Source: an uncultured Saprospiraceae bacterium
GTDB lineage: Bacteria; Bacteroidota; Bacteroidia; Chitinophagales; Saprospiraceae
Length of the DNA stretch: 35,065 bases
Direction of reading: 5' to 3'
Assembly (NCBI GenBank): GCA_937941765.1
Contig: CALDGQ010000082.1
Span: 1 to 35,065 of the forward strand
A model generated the notes under the pieces. It did not search any database, was not told where the DNA came from, and saw only the letters and a program-made list of their open reading frames with translations. Shown here one piece after another: positions 35,062 through 35,065 of this stretch. The first letter of the stretch is position 1. Every line of letters starts with the position of its first letter. A program made the position numbers and the translations under genes.

Positions 35062-35065
35062 TGAC

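Overview
The window looks like a chromosomal segment of a low-GC member of the Bacteroidota, most likely Saprospiria/Lewinella-like. The signs are a PorP/SprF protein of the type IX secretion system, promoters of the Bacteroidota form (TTTG, about 19-20 bp, TAnnTTTG), very large secreted mosaic proteins with LRR, FN3 and Cys-rich repeats, a TANFOR-type N-terminal domain, and few Shine-Dalgarno sites. The genus is inferred from gene style only.

The left 21.4 kb reads entirely on the minus strand and holds two transcription units. The right-hand unit starts at a consensus promoter (21488-21518). It encodes a 2348-residue secreted protein with a TANFOR-like N-terminus, an FN3 domain, a zinc-metalloprotease-like HELGH site, a caspase-like His/Cys pair and a C-terminal PD-(D/E)xK nuclease-like domain. 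A leaderless cytosolic beta-propeller protein follows 9 bp later. Together they look like a polymorphic toxin and its immunity protein. The second unit starts at another near-consensus promoter (13082-13113). It encodes a small exported helical protein, a 1195-residue beta-rich exported protein, a five-domain FN3 protein and, running off the left edge, a giant LRR/Cys-rich surface protein of at least 2173 residues. A 584-residue predicted outer-membrane beta-barrel protein is divergent from the toxin gene. I infer that these genes form a surface or delivery module around the toxin. The sequence does not prove this.

From 23.4 to 29.4 kb are shorter, mostly unrelated genes: two lipoproteins, a solo N-terminal domain of the Bacteroidota RluA-type protein, a decayed frameshifted gene, an NlpC/P60 endopeptidase, PorP/SprF and a DoxX membrane protein, with several clear hairpin terminators.

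From 29.4 to 35.0 kb lie a possible structured RNA, a 43-residue exported-peptide gene divergent from a 523-residue TPR-like cytosolic protein (an arrangement resembling peptide-receptor pairs), a beta-lactamase-fold serine hydrolase lipoprotein, and a two-gene ABC transporter. The window ends in a nested inverted repeat resembling a MITE.
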